Assembly: GCA_035707805.1 (NCBI GenBank)
Contig: DASSTS010000051.1
Span: forward strand, 1-64,000
DNA: 64,000 bases
DNA from: Castellaniella sp035707805
GTDB lineage: Bacteria; Pseudomonadota; Gammaproteobacteria; Burkholderiales; Burkholderiaceae_B
Reading direction: 5' to 3'
Shown in pieces: positions 51,966 to 61,194 of the stretch. Below the pieces are notes generated by a model. It had not been told where the DNA came from and made no database searches. It saw only the letters and a list, made by a program, of their open reading frames with translations. How positions within the stretch are numbered: the stretch's first letter is position 1; every line of letters starts with the position of its first letter. Made by a program: the position numbers and the translations under genes.

Positions 51966-51980
51966 GATCGTTCAACGATC
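51966..51980. promoter_or_regulatory. GntR-type operator between the regulator and pxpA
   Basis: GATCGTTCAACGATC is a perfect 15-base palindrome. Its core TCGTTCAACGA fits TNGTNNNACNA, as does TTGTTGAACAA before the TRAP operon. It lies 25 bases from the GntR ATG and 33 from the pxpA ATG, where it could repress both. Confidence 0.72.
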
Positions 51981-52012
51981 TGCGGCACATTTTGCAATGA
52001 TAAGGAACGCAC

Positions 52013-52777
52013 ATGGACTTGAACAGCGATCTGGGTGAAAGCTTTGGCGCCTGGCGCATGGGCGACGACGACGCCATGCTGGATATCGTCACCAGCGCCA
52101 ACGTGGCTTGCGGTTTTCATGCCGGGGACCCGGCCGGCATGCTGGACACCCTGCGCGCGGCGGCCGCGCGCGGCGTGGCGATCGGGGCGCACGTGGCCTA
52201 TCCCGATCTGGCCGGCTTCGGACGGCGCAACATGGATCCGTCCAGCCGCGAGCTGGTGGCCGACGTCATCTATCAGATCGGCGCCCTGCAGGGTTTGGCC
52301 GCAGCGGCGGGCACCCGCGTGACGTACGTCAAGCCGCACGGCGCCCTGTACAACACCATCGCCCGCGATGAGCGCCAGGCGGCGGACGTCATCGCCGCGC
52401 TGCGGGCGCTCGACCCCGGTCTGGTCCTGATGGGGCTTGCCGGTTCGCCCCTGCTGGATTGGGCCCGGGCCGGCGGCCTGCGCGTGGTGGCCGAAGCCTT
52501 TGCCGACCGGGCCTATACGCCGGACGGCGCGTTGGTGTCGCGCCGCGAGGCCGGCGCCGTGCTGCATGATCCCGATCTGGTCGCGGAGCGCATGCTCGAT
52601 CTGGTGCGCACAGGTGAAATCACCGCCATCGATGGCAGTCACGTGCGCCTGCAGGCCGATTCCATCTGTGTGCACGGCGACAGCCCGGGGGCCGTGGCCA
52701 TGGCGCGCGCGGTGCGGCAACGGCTGGAGTCGTCGGGCGTCTCCCTGGCGCCGTTTGCAGGCGTGCGGCTTTCATGA
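52013..52777 (+). CDS. pxpA: 5-oxoprolinase subunit PxpA (LamB/YcsF family)
   Basis: A 254-residue protein. The start MDLNSDLGESFGAW and the motifs SANVACGFHAGDP, GAHVAYPDLAGFGRR, VKPHGALYN and EAFADRAYTPDG are diagnostic for PxpA. With PxpB and PxpC it cleaves 5-oxoproline to glutamate using ATP, in the cytosol. Its stop overlaps the start of the pxpBC fusion by four bases. Confidence 0.94.
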   Translation: MDLNSDLGESFGAWRMGDDDAMLDIVTSANVACGFHAGDPAGMLDTLRAAAARGVAIGAHVAYPDLAGFGRRNMDPSSRELVADVIYQIGALQGLAAAAGTRVTYVKPHGALYNTIARDERQAADVIAALRALDPGLVLMGLAGSPLLDWARAGGLRVVAEAFADRAYTPDGALVSRREAGAVLHDPDLVAERMLDLVRTGEITAIDGSHVRLQADSICVHGDSPGAVAMARAVRQRLESSGVSLAPFAGVRLS

Positions 52778-54438
52778 TCGTGCCGCGCTGCCTGCCCGCC
52801 GGCGATGGCGCCGTGCTGGCGGAACTTCATTCTCTGGACGAGACGCTGGCTTTGTTCCAGGCGCTCGGGCAGCGGCCGGCCGGCGTGGAGGATGTCGTGC
52901 CCGCCGCGCGCACGCTGCTGGTGCTGTTTCGTCCGTCCGCGCTGACGGCGCGGGAGGTGGCCGCTTGGCTGCGGCGGGCCGCCGCGGCGTTGGCCGACGC
53001 CCGGGGAGGCGCGCAAGGCGTGCCGTCTGCCGCATCCGATGCGCGGCGGGTGGAGATTCCCGTGCGCTATGCGGGCGAGGATCTGGAAGCGGTTGCCGAC
53101 TTGATCGGCCTCACGCGCGTCGAGCTGATCGAGCGCCATACGGGCAGCGATTACCTGGCGGCTTTTGCGGGTTTTGCGCCGGGTTTCGTCTATCTGGCAG
53201 GCGGCGATCCCTGTTTCCATGGCATTGCCCGGCGGGGCGCGCCGCGTGTGCGTGTCCCGGCGGGGTCCGTGGCCGTGGCCGGGGACTTCAGCGCCGTGTA
53301 TCCCTCCGACAGTCCCGGTGGCTGGCAATTGCTGGGCGTGACGCCCTGGCGGATGTGGGACATGGACAGGGCCGAGCCGGCGCTGGTGCGGCCCGGTTTT
53401 CGCGTGCGCTTCCGCGACCTGGACGCGGCGGGCGTCACCTATAGTCTGCCCGGCGAAAACGCACGCTTGCCGGCAGCCGCGCCCGCGGCCCCGGGCAGCG
53501 CGACGGCCGCAGCCTCGCCGTCGGCCTGCTTCGAGGTGCTGTCCGCGGGGCCCCAAACCCTGGTGCAGGATCTGGGCCGCCCCGGCCTGACCGGCATGGG
53601 CGTGTCGCTGTCCGGGGCGTTGGACCGGGGCGCGCTGCGCGCCGCCAACCGGATCGTCGGCAATCCGGCTGATGCGCCCGCGTTGGAAAATGCCCTGGGC
53701 GGACTGCGCCTGGTGTGCCGGGGCCGGGCCGTCGTCGCCATCACTGGCGCCCGGGCGGAGATCCGCCTGACGACGGCGGCGGGCATCCGCCTGCCCGCCG
53801 CCTTGAGTCAGCCGCTGGCGCTCGATGATGGCGATGAGCTGCGGATCGGCGCGCCGGACGCCGGCGTGCGCTGCTACGTGGCCGTGCGGGGAGGCTGGAA
53901 CGCGGCGCCCGTGCTGGGCAGTTGCGCCACCGACACCCTGGCGGGCATCGGCCCGGCGCCGCTGCGTGCAGGCAGCCGGCTGGCGGTGGGCGCGGCTCGG
54001 AGCGGCGTGCGCCCCGGCGCCGTCCAGGCCGACGCGGCACCGCCGCCGGCTTTGCCCCGGCGCGGCGAACTCGTCACCCTGGAGATCGTCCTGGGGCCGC
54101 GCACTGACTGGTTTTCCCCGGAGGCGTTGGACCTGCTCGCCGAACAGGAGTGGACCGTCACGCCCCAGTCGGACCGGGTCGGCATGCGTCTGGCCGGCGC
54201 CGCGCCGCTGACGCGTGTCCGCCAGGGAGAACTGCCCAGCGAGGGTACTGTGGCTGGCGCCATCCAGGTGCCGGCAAGTGGCCAGCCGGTTCTATTCCTG
54301 GCCGACCATCCGCTGACGGGCGGCTATCCGGTGATCGGCGCGGTCATCGGCCGCGATCTGGACCGTGCCGCCCAGATTCCCGTGGGCGCCCGCCTGCGTT
54401 TCCGGCCCATCGGGCCCTTCAAGGAAATCCTGCCATGA
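52774..54438 (+). CDS. Fused 5-oxoprolinase subunits PxpB-PxpC (KipI-KipA)
   Basis: A 554-residue fusion. Residues 1-230 are PxpB/KipI (GLTRVELIERHTGSDY, AGFAPGFVYLAG, PAGSVAVAGDFSAVYP). Residues 250-554 are PxpC/KipA (LSAGPQTLVQDLGRPGL, SGALDRGALRAANRIVGN, YVAVRGGWNAAPVLGS, SEGTVAGAIQVPASGQP). The linker of about 25 residues is Ala/Pro rich. In E. coli these are two genes. Overlaps of four bases at both ends show a single coupled operon. Confidence 0.92.
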   Translation: MIVPRCLPAGDGAVLAELHSLDETLALFQALGQRPAGVEDVVPAARTLLVLFRPSALTAREVAAWLRRAAAALADARGGAQGVPSAASDARRVEIPVRYAGEDLEAVADLIGLTRVELIERHTGSDYLAAFAGFAPGFVYLAGGDPCFHGIARRGAPRVRVPAGSVAVAGDFSAVYPSDSPGGWQLLGVTPWRMWDMDRAEPALVRPGFRVRFRDLDAAGVTYSLPGENARLPAAAPAAPGSATAAASPSACFEVLSAGPQTLVQDLGRPGLTGMGVSLSGALDRGALRAANRIVGNPADAPALENALGGLRLVCRGRAVVAITGARAEIRLTTAAGIRLPAALSQPLALDDGDELRIGAPDAGVRCYVAVRGGWNAAPVLGSCATDTLAGIGPAPLRAGSRLAVGAARSGVRPGAVQADAAPPPALPRRGELVTLEIVLGPRTDWFSPEALDLLAEQEWTVTPQSDRVGMRLAGAAPLTRVRQGELPSEGTVAGAIQVPASGQPVLFLADHPLTGGYPVIGAVIGRDLDRAAQIPVGARLRFRPIGPFKEILP

Positions 54439-56204
54439 TCCGTAAAGTCCTGATCGCCAACCGGGGCGAGATCGCCGTGCGCATCGCGCGCGCCTGCGCC
54501 GATTATGGCGTGCGTTCGATTGCCGTGTATGCCGACGATGATGCCGACGCGCTGCATGTGCGTCAGGCTGACGAGGCCTGGGCGCTGGAGGGCCGCCGGC
54601 CCGCCGAAACCTATCTGAACATCGACAAGCTGCTGGCTGTCGCCAAGCGTTCGGGAGCCGATGCCGTTCATCCGGGCTACGGTTTTCTTTCCGAGCGTGC
54701 GGAGTTTGCGCGCGCCGTCATCGAGGCCGGCCTGGCCTGGGTCGGCCCGCCGCCCGAAGCCATCGAGGCGCTTGGCGACAAAGTGGCCGCGCGGCGGATC
54801 GCCCAGGCCGTGGGTGCACCGCTGGTAGCGGGCACGGAAGGGCCGGTCGACAGCGGCGTCGAGGCGCTGGCCTTTGCCGAGGCGCACGGTATGCCCATTG
54901 CCATCAAGGCGGCTTTCGGCGGCGGCGGGCGCGGCCTGAAAGTGGCCTGGCGGTTGGACGAGGTAGCCGAACTGTATGAATCCGCCGTGCGCGAGGCTAC
55001 GGCCGCCTTCGGCCGGGGGGAGTGTTTCATCGAGCAGTTCCTCGACCGGCCCCGCCACATCGAGGCGCAGGTGATCGCTGATTCCCATGGGCGGGTGGTG
55101 GTGCTGGGCGACCGCGATTGCTCGCTTCAGCGGCGCAACCAGAAACTGGTTGAGGAAGCCCCCGCGCCCTTCCTGTCCGACGAGCAGCGCGCCCGCATCC
55201 ACCAGGCGGCCCGCGATATCTGCGCCCGCGCAGGCTACGTCAGCGCGGGGACCGTGGAATTTCTGCTGGCGCGCGACGGTCGCATTTCCTTTCTGGAGGT
55301 CAATACCCGCCTGCAGGTCGAGCATCCCGTGACCGAAGAAACCTCCGGCCTGGATCTGGTGGTGGAGCAATTGCGCATTGCGGACGGCCTGCCCCTGTCG
55401 ATCGAATCCACGCCCGCCCCGCGCGGGCACAGTCTGGAGTTCCGCATTAATGCCGAGGATCCGGGGCGCGGTTATCTGCCGACGCCGGGACTCGTCTCGC
55501 TTTTTGCGCCGCCTTCGGGGCCGGGCGTGCGAATCGACAGCGGCGTGGTGACCGGTTCGCGGGTGCCCGGCGTGTTCGATTCCCTGCTGGCCAAGCTGAT
55601 CGTGAGCGGCGCGACGCGGGAACAGGCCCTGGCCCGCGCGCGCCGCGCGCTGCGGGAATTCGAGATCGAAGGTGTCGCGTCTGTCCTGCCCTTTCACCGC
55701 GCCGTGGTCGACCAGGCCGATTTCATCGGCCAGCAAGGCTTTGGGGTGCATACACGTTGGATCGAAACGGAGTTGGCCGTCGATCTGGCCGACGCGCCAC
55801 GGCCCTTGGCGCAGGAAGGCGCGCCGATGCGGCGCACCTTCGTCGAGATTGATGGCCGCCGCGTGTCCCTGGGGCTGCCGGCGGATATGCTGGGCGCGGC
55901 GCCGGTCATTGGCGTCGCGACGGGCGGCATGGCCTCCGATGTCGATGGCCATCCGTCGGACACCGTGTCCCAGGCCACTCCGGGCGCGGTGACGGCGCCG
56001 ATCACCGGCACGCTGCTGTCCTGGCAGATCCAGGCGGGAGCGACGGTCGAGGAGGGGCAGGTGCTTGCTGTGATGGAAGCGATGAAGATGGAAGCGCAGG
56101 TGCTGGCGCCCATCGCGGGCGTGCTGCGCCAGGAGGCGGCGGCGGGCGCTTTTGTCGAGGCCGACGCGCTGCTGGGGCGGATCGAAGGGATGCGGCGCTC
56201 CTAG
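54435..56204 (+). CDS. Biotin carboxylase with fused biotin carrier domain
   Basis: A 589-residue protein. The biotin carboxylase part has KVLIANRGEIAVRIARA, AVHPGYGFLSE, KAAFGGGGRGLKV, ERDCSLQRRNQK-like GDRDCSLQRRNQK and FLEVNTRLQVEHPVTEE. The C-terminal biotinyl domain carries Lys551 in EAMKMEA. A carboxyltransferase partner is not encoded nearby. Such genes often travel with pxpABC; their role there is unclear. It could carboxylate a ring substrate ahead of, or in parallel to, oxoproline cleavage. Confidence 0.9.
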   Translation: MIRKVLIANRGEIAVRIARACADYGVRSIAVYADDDADALHVRQADEAWALEGRRPAETYLNIDKLLAVAKRSGADAVHPGYGFLSERAEFARAVIEAGLAWVGPPPEAIEALGDKVAARRIAQAVGAPLVAGTEGPVDSGVEALAFAEAHGMPIAIKAAFGGGGRGLKVAWRLDEVAELYESAVREATAAFGRGECFIEQFLDRPRHIEAQVIADSHGRVVVLGDRDCSLQRRNQKLVEEAPAPFLSDEQRARIHQAARDICARAGYVSAGTVEFLLARDGRISFLEVNTRLQVEHPVTEETSGLDLVVEQLRIADGLPLSIESTPAPRGHSLEFRINAEDPGRGYLPTPGLVSLFAPPSGPGVRIDSGVVTGSRVPGVFDSLLAKLIVSGATREQALARARRALREFEIEGVASVLPFHRAVVDQADFIGQQGFGVHTRWIETELAVDLADAPRPLAQEGAPMRRTFVEIDGRRVSLGLPADMLGAAPVIGVATGGMASDVDGHPSDTVSQATPGAVTAPITGTLLSWQIQAGATVEEGQVLAVMEAMKMEAQVLAPIAGVLRQEAAAGAFVEADALLGRIEGMRRS

Positions 56205-56263
56205 GACGATGTCCAAGGCCGCCTCGGGCTCGGCCGCAACCCGGCGCGGGCGGTCGGACCGGC

Positions 56264-57958
56264 CTAGGGGGTCTTCTGTTCGCTGAGGCCGAGCTGGCGC
56301 ATCATGCGCTGGCGGATCTCGAATTTCTGGATCTTTCCCGTGACCGTCAGGGGAAACTCGGTGACGAAGCGGACATGGCGCGGCACCTTGTCGTGCGCGA
56401 TCCTGTCCTGGCAGAACTGCCGGATCGCCTCGGGCGTCACGTCCTGCGCGGACGGGCCGGTCTTCAGGATGATCCACGCGCAGAGATCCTCGCCCTGTTC
56501 GCCGCCGGGCACGCCGACCACCGAGGCGCTGCGCACGGCCGGATGCGTGGACAAGAATTCCTCGATCTCTCGCAGGTAGATGTTCTCGCCGCCGCGGATG
56601 ACCATGTCCTTCAGGCGGCCGACCACGCTGCCGTAGCCCTGCCGGTCCAGCACCACCAGGTCGCCGGTGTGCAGCCAGCCGTCCGCATTGATCGTCTCGG
56701 CGGTCTTCTGGCTGTCGTCCCAGTAGCCCAGCATCACCGAGTAGCCCCGGGTGCAGAGTTCGCCCGGCGTGCCGCGCGGCACGACCCGGCCGCCGGCGTC
56801 GACGACCTTGCACTCCAGGTGCGGCTGGACGCGCCCGATCGTCGAGACCCGGCGCTCCAGTTCGTCGTCGCGGGCGGTCTGGAAGCTGACCGGGCTGGTT
56901 TCCGTCATGCCGTAGGCGATCGTGACGTCGCGCAAATGCATGGCGTCGATCACGCGGCGCATGACGTCAGCCGGGCAGGGCGAGCCCGCCATGCACCCGG
57001 TGCGCAGGCTCGTCAGGTCGAAGTCGGGAAAGCGCGGGTGGGCGAGTTCGGCGACGAACATGCTCGGCACGCCGTAGACCCCCGTGCAGCGCTCACGCTC
57101 GATGCACTGCAGCACGGCCAGGGGGTCGAAGGTCGCCGAGGGATAGATCATGGCGGCCCCGTGCGTCAGGCAGCCCAGGTTGCCCATGGCCATGCCGAAG
57201 CAGTGGTACAGCGGCACCGGGATGCACAGCCGGTCACCCGCCCGCAGGCCCACGGCCTCGCCCACGAAGAAGCCGTTGTTCAGAATGTTGTGGTGCGACA
57301 GCGTGGCGCCCTTGGGCTGGCCGGTCGTGCCGCTGGTGAACTGGATGTTGACCGGATCGTGGCAGCCGAGGGACTGGCCGATGGCGGCGAGCTCGGCCAG
57401 GCGGCCGGCAGTCGCCAGGGATTCGAGCTCCTCGAAGGGGTGCCAGCCCGCGCGCGGCCCGCCGCCGATCCTGACGAGATGACGCAGATGGGGTGCCGCC
57501 GCCGCATGCAGCTCGCCCTCGTGGCCGGGGACCTCGGGCAGCAGGGCCTCGACCATGTCGGCGTAGTCGCTGGACTTGTAGCCCTCGGCGGCCACCAGGG
57601 CGCTGAGCTGAACCTTGTTCAGGGTGTATTCCAGTTCGCTGCTGCGGTAGGCCGGGTTGATGTTGACCAGGATCATGCCGGCCTTGGCTGCGGCGAACTG
57701 GATCAGCGTCCATTCCGCCCCGTTGGGAGACCAGATCCCGACGCGGTCACCGCGCTTGAGGCCCAGGGCCAGCAGGCCGGCGCCGATGCGATCGGCGCGC
57801 GCGTTCAGATCCGCGTAGCTGAGACGGATCCCCTGGTGGACGGATACCAGGGCCTCTTGCCGCGGCCAGGCCCGGGCAGCGTGTTCCAGCGCCTGGCCGA
57901 TGGTGTCGGTGCGCAGCGGCGGGCTCGTCGGCCCGCTGGCCTGGCTGGGTGCCTGCAT
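56264..57958 (-). CDS. AMP-binding acyl-CoA synthetase
   Basis: A 564-residue ligase that activates a carboxylic acid via an acyl-adenylate and transfers it to CoA. Visible are the P-loop FTSGTTGQPKGATLSH, YGMTETSPVSFQ, the TGDL region LHTGDLVVLDRQGYGSVVGR and the catalytic Lys near the end (PLTVTGKIQKFEIR). Medium- or short-chain fatty or aryl acids are possible substrates. It lies 33 bases after the DJ-1/PfpI gene and converges with the biotin carboxylase gene. Confidence 0.9.
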   Translation of the reverse strand: MQAPSQASGPTSPPLRTDTIGQALEHAARAWPRQEALVSVHQGIRLSYADLNARADRIGAGLLALGLKRGDRVGIWSPNGAEWTLIQFAAAKAGMILVNINPAYRSSELEYTLNKVQLSALVAAEGYKSSDYADMVEALLPEVPGHEGELHAAAAPHLRHLVRIGGGPRAGWHPFEELESLATAGRLAELAAIGQSLGCHDPVNIQFTSGTTGQPKGATLSHHNILNNGFFVGEAVGLRAGDRLCIPVPLYHCFGMAMGNLGCLTHGAAMIYPSATFDPLAVLQCIERERCTGVYGVPSMFVAELAHPRFPDFDLTSLRTGCMAGSPCPADVMRRVIDAMHLRDVTIAYGMTETSPVSFQTARDDELERRVSTIGRVQPHLECKVVDAGGRVVPRGTPGELCTRGYSVMLGYWDDSQKTAETINADGWLHTGDLVVLDRQGYGSVVGRLKDMVIRGGENIYLREIEEFLSTHPAVRSASVVGVPGGEQGEDLCAWIILKTGPSAQDVTPEAIRQFCQDRIAHDKVPRHVRFVTEFPLTVTGKIQKFEIRQRMMRQLGLSEQKTP

Positions 57959-57991
57959 GGCGGGTGTCCGGCAGGGGCGCCGCGAGCCGGA

Positions 57992-58570
57992 TCAGTGCTG
58001 GATCCGGGTCCCCAGCACCGCCAGGAACTGCGCGATCCAGGCCGGATGCGCCGGCCAGGCGGGCGCCGTCACCAGCATGCCGTCTGTGTGCGCCTGGTCG
58101 ACCTGGATGTCGGCATAGGTGCCGCCCGCCAGCCGGACCTCGGCGGCGCAGGCCGGGTAGGCCGAGCAGGTCTTGCCCCGCAGGACGCCGGCGGCGGCCA
58201 GCAGTTGGGCGCCGTGGCAGATCGCGGCGATGGGTTTGCCGGCCTCGTGGAAGTGCCGGACGATGTCCAGTACGCGTTCGTTCATGCGCAGGTATTCGGG
58301 TGCGCGACCGCCGGGCACCACCAGTGCGTCGTAGGACGAAGGATCCACGGCGTCGAAATCCTGGTTCAGGGCAAAGCGGTGGCCCGGCTTTTCGCTGTAG
58401 GTCTGCGCGCCCTCGAAGTCGTGGATCGCAGTGGCCACCGAATCCCCGGACTTCTTGTCCGGGCAAACCGCATGCACCGTGTGCCCGACGGCCTGCAGCG
58501 CCTGGAACGGCACCATGACCTCGTAGTCCTCGACGTAGTCCCCCACCAACATCAGCAGTTTCTTGGCCAT
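57992..58570 (-). CDS. DJ-1/PfpI family protein
   Basis: A 192-residue protein. The nucleophile elbow is AAICHGAQLLAAAG with the reactive Cys, preceded by LVVPGGRAPEYLR and an acidic residue in MLVGDYVEDYEV near the start. Members include glyoxalases, deglycases and chaperones; which applies here is unknown. GGAGACAAACC precedes the ATG at 58570. Confidence 0.87.
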   Translation of the reverse strand: MAKKLLMLVGDYVEDYEVMVPFQALQAVGHTVHAVCPDKKSGDSVATAIHDFEGAQTYSEKPGHRFALNQDFDAVDPSSYDALVVPGGRAPEYLRMNERVLDIVRHFHEAGKPIAAICHGAQLLAAAGVLRGKTCSAYPACAAEVRLAGGTYADIQVDQAHTDGMLVTAPAWPAHPAWIAQFLAVLGTRIQH

Positions 58571-58693
58571 GGTTTGTCTCCTGTCAAAGGCGCGTGGAAA
58601 TGCCTATTGTGCAGGAAACCGAGTGGGCGGAGGTAGGCGCGGCAAAAAAATCGCCCACGGGTTTCCCCATGAGCGATATTTTCAAAGCAATTC

Positions 58694-58770
58694 TGGCGCG
58701 GCTGGCAGGATTCGAACCCACGACCCCTTGGTTCGTAGCCAAGTACTCTATCCAACTGAGCTACAGCCGC
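58694..58770 (-). tRNA. tRNA-Arg (anticodon ACG)
   Basis: A 77-base cloverleaf including an encoded CCA end. On the minus strand the acceptor stem GCGGCTG pairs with CAGCCGC. The D arm has AGCTCAGTTGGATAGAG. The anticodon loop CTACGAA gives anticodon ACG, read as Arg. The T arm has GTTCGAATC. No integrase or repeated tRNA end is seen next to it. Confidence 0.96.
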
Positions 58771-58950
58771 TAAAGAGGCGTAAATATAACATGTTTTTTA
58801 TGACGTGTCACGTTACACCGTTTCCAGTCAGCCCCGGCGGATTGGTTCGCCGGACTCCCGGCGCCAGGACCAAGCCTGAACTGGAAAGCGCAAGATCATA
58901 CCACGGATCCGGAGATCCGGCATGCCGGGCGGCGCGCCGGCCCGCCCGCC
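58771..58950. other. Gap between tRNA-Arg and the DNA glycosylase gene
   Basis: About 180 bases. It includes a short AT-rich stretch (about 58778-58803) that may hold the tRNA promoter. No gene, hairpin or repeat of note was seen in the rest. Confidence 0.5.
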
Positions 58951-59595
58951 TCAGGCGCGGCCCGTGGTCGCCGGCCGCTTTCCGGGCCGGCGGCTGACCG
59001 CCGGATGGCCCTCGACGTAGAAGCGCAGGGGCTTGTCCGCCCATTCGCCGGCGTAGTCCACGCCGATCCGGGCGCTGGTGGCGATCGCGGCCGGCGGGGG
59101 CGCATCGTCCCGAGCCAGCCACAGCGTGTCGCCGCACAGGTCGGCGCCGTAGTGATCCAGCGTGATGTCCATAGACCGGCACAGGCGCCCCGGGCCGTTG
59201 GTGGCGGCCTCCAGGCCGGCCACCGGCGCCACCGCGCGCAGCAGGACCGCCGTGCCGCTGCCTTCGGGCCCGGTGACGGCATTGATGCAATGGTACATGC
59301 CGTAGATCAGGTAGACGTAAGCGTGGCCGGGCGGGCCGAACATGGCCCGGGTGCGCGCGGTGCGGCCGCGCGAGGTGTGGGCGGCCAGGTCGCCGGGTCC
59401 CAGGTAGGCCTCGACCTCGACGATGCGGCCCATGCGCAGGCCGCCGGGGGTGGTGTGGACCAGCAGGCGGCCCAGCAGGTCGGGGGCGACCTCGACGGCC
59501 GGGCGGTCGTAGAAGTCCCGCCCCAGCTTGCGGCATTCGCCCTGCAGGGCGTCGCCGGGCAGGCGCAGCTTGTCGAGATTGACGGGGGCGGGCAT
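58951..59595 (-). CDS. DNA-3-methyladenine glycosylase (AAG/MPG family)
   Basis: A 214-residue base-excision repair enzyme that removes alkylated purines. The family core is RIVEVEAYLGPGDLAAHTSRG (catalytic Glu within EVEAY), FGPPGHAYVYLIYGMYHCINAV and GTAVLLRAVAP, then NGPGRLCRSM. Its start lies four bases after the stop of the deaminase gene. An AidB-like acyl-CoA dehydrogenase is encoded 1.6 kb away, so alkylation defence genes cluster here. Confidence 0.92.
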   Translation of the reverse strand: MPAPVNLDKLRLPGDALQGECRKLGRDFYDRPAVEVAPDLLGRLLVHTTPGGLRMGRIVEVEAYLGPGDLAAHTSRGRTARTRAMFGPPGHAYVYLIYGMYHCINAVTGPEGSGTAVLLRAVAPVAGLEAATNGPGRLCRSMDITLDHYGADLCGDTLWLARDDAPPPAAIATSARIGVDYAGEWADKPLRFYVEGHPAVSRRPGKRPATTGRA

Positions 59596-59599
59596 CGCG

Positions 59600-60643
59600 C
59601 TAGCCCTGCCGCGCCGCGGCGGCCAGGCGGTCCAGCAAGCGGGCCTGGTCGCCGGCGGGCAGGAAAGACGCCTTGATGCTGTTGGCCGCCAGAGTGACGA
59701 GTTCGTCGTGGGACAGGTCCAGCGCCTGGGCGCTGGCCACGTAGTTGTCCAGGACGTAGCCGCCGAAATAGGCGGGATCGTCCGAGTTGATCGTGACCAT
59801 GGCGCCGGCCCGCAGCAGGCGCGCCAGATTGTGCTCGGCCAGGTCGCGCACGACGCCGAGCTTCAGGTTGGACAGGGGGCAGACGGTCAGCGGCGTGCGG
59901 TCCCGGATCAGGGTGCGCAACAGTTCCGGATCGTCGCTGCTGCGCACGCCGTGATCGATGCGGGCGACCTTCAGGCTGTCCAGGGCGCCGCGCACATAGT
60001 CGGCGGGGCCTTCCTCGCCGGCGTGGGCCACCCGCTGGAAACCCAGGGCCGCGCAGCGGGCATAGACGCGGGCGAATTTTTCGGGCGGGTTGCCGCGCTC
60101 GGACGAATCCAGGCCGACGCCGATCCACAGGTCGCGGTAGGTCTCGCGCAGGGGCAGGGCGGCGTCCAGCGTCGCCAGCGCGTCGTCCTCGCTGAGATGG
60201 CGCAGGAAGCTCAATAGCAGGCAGCTGGTGATGCCCAGCGTGTCGCGGGCCTCGCGCAGCGCCCCGGCCAGCCCGGCGAAGACGGTCTCGATCGCGATGC
60301 CGCGATGGGTGTGCGTCTGCGGATCGAACATGATTTCCGCATGGACGACACCGTCGGCGTGGGCCCGCCGCAGATAGGCCATGGCCAGGTCGTGGAAGTC
60401 TCTTTCGGTGACCAGCACGCTGGCGCCGGCGTAGTACAGGTCCAGGAAGGACTGCAGGTCGGTGAAGCGGTAGGCGGCGCGCACGGCGTCCACGTCGGCG
60501 TAGGGCAGGGCCACGCCGTTGCGTCCGGCCAGCTCGAACATCAGCTCGGGTTCGAGCGTGCCTTCGATGTGCAGGTGCAGTTCGGCCTTGGGCAGGCTGC
60601 GCAGCCAGTCGCGCAGGGCCTGGTCGCTGGGAGATGGGGGCAT
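59600..60643 (-). CDS. Adenosine/adenine deaminase
   Basis: A 347-residue amidohydrolase. Zinc ligands are in KAELHLHIEGTLEP, with the later HAGEEGPADYV (His and catalytic Glu) and NSDDPAYFGGY. The segments LQSFLDLYYAGASVL and FDPQTHTHRGI resemble bacterial adenine deaminases of the adenosine deaminase superfamily, so adenine may be the true substrate. It works in purine salvage. Confidence 0.88.
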   Translation of the reverse strand: MPPSPSDQALRDWLRSLPKAELHLHIEGTLEPELMFELAGRNGVALPYADVDAVRAAYRFTDLQSFLDLYYAGASVLVTERDFHDLAMAYLRRAHADGVVHAEIMFDPQTHTHRGIAIETVFAGLAGALREARDTLGITSCLLLSFLRHLSEDDALATLDAALPLRETYRDLWIGVGLDSSERGNPPEKFARVYARCAALGFQRVAHAGEEGPADYVRGALDSLKVARIDHGVRSSDDPELLRTLIRDRTPLTVCPLSNLKLGVVRDLAEHNLARLLRAGAMVTINSDDPAYFGGYVLDNYVASAQALDLSHDELVTLAANSIKASFLPAGDQARLLDRLAAAARQG

Positions 60644-60706
60644 GGGAATTCCGGTCGGGCTTTGCTGGCCTCGATTATAGGGCTGGCGCCTGGCCCGCCG
60701 TCGCGC

Positions 60707-61087
60707 TCACTGGGCGGGCCCGCGCCAGGCCGCGGCGAACAGGACGACCCAGGACGCGATCATCAGCAGGCCGCCGACCGGCGTCACGGCCCCCAGCGTC
60801 CGGATGCCGGTCAGCACCAGGGCGTACAGGCTGCCGCTGAAGACCAGCAGACCGGCCAGCATCAGGCCGCCGGCCCAGGCGGCGGGCCGGGGCGCCAGCC
60901 AGGCCCACAGCGCCGCGATCAGCAGCAGTCCCAGCCCGTGGATCATCTGGTAGTGCGCGGCGGTGCGCCAGGTCTCCAGGAGTTCGGGCGACACCAGGCG
61001 CCGCAGGCCGTGCGCGCCGAAGGCGCCCGCGGCCACGCCCAGCGCCAGGACCAGCGAGCCGCAGAGGATCAGGAAACGGGGGGTCAT
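60707..61087 (-). CDS. DUF423 membrane protein (YgdD-like)
   Basis: A 126-residue protein with four membrane helices. The family signature AAGAFGAHGLRRLVSPELLETWRTA is followed by YQMIHGLGLLL, FSGSLYAL and the ending TPVGGLLMIASWVVL. The function is unknown. The ATG at 61087 has GGAGATGTCCCC upstream and matches the family start. Confidence 0.88.
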   Translation of the reverse strand: MTPRFLILCGSLVLALGVAAGAFGAHGLRRLVSPELLETWRTAAHYQMIHGLGLLLIAALWAWLAPRPAAWAGGLMLAGLLVFSGSLYALVLTGIRTLGAVTPVGGLLMIASWVVLFAAAWRGPAQ

Positions 61088-61194
61088 GGGGACATCTCCG
61101 GAGGAAGGACACCGCCGATTGTATCGGGGCCCTGTCGAGCACGGGGAATCGCGGGTAGACTGGGGCGTGGCGTCGCTTATTGGGGAGACCCGGC

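Noticed and set aside
51984..51995. GGCACATTTTGC before pxpA resembling a -24/-12 element
   Set aside because: Only eight bases lie between GG and GC. The gap is better explained by the GntR operator.
58694..58770. tRNA-Arg as the insertion site of the island
   Set aside because: It lies 13 kb beyond the island edge; no integrase or duplicated tRNA end was seen.
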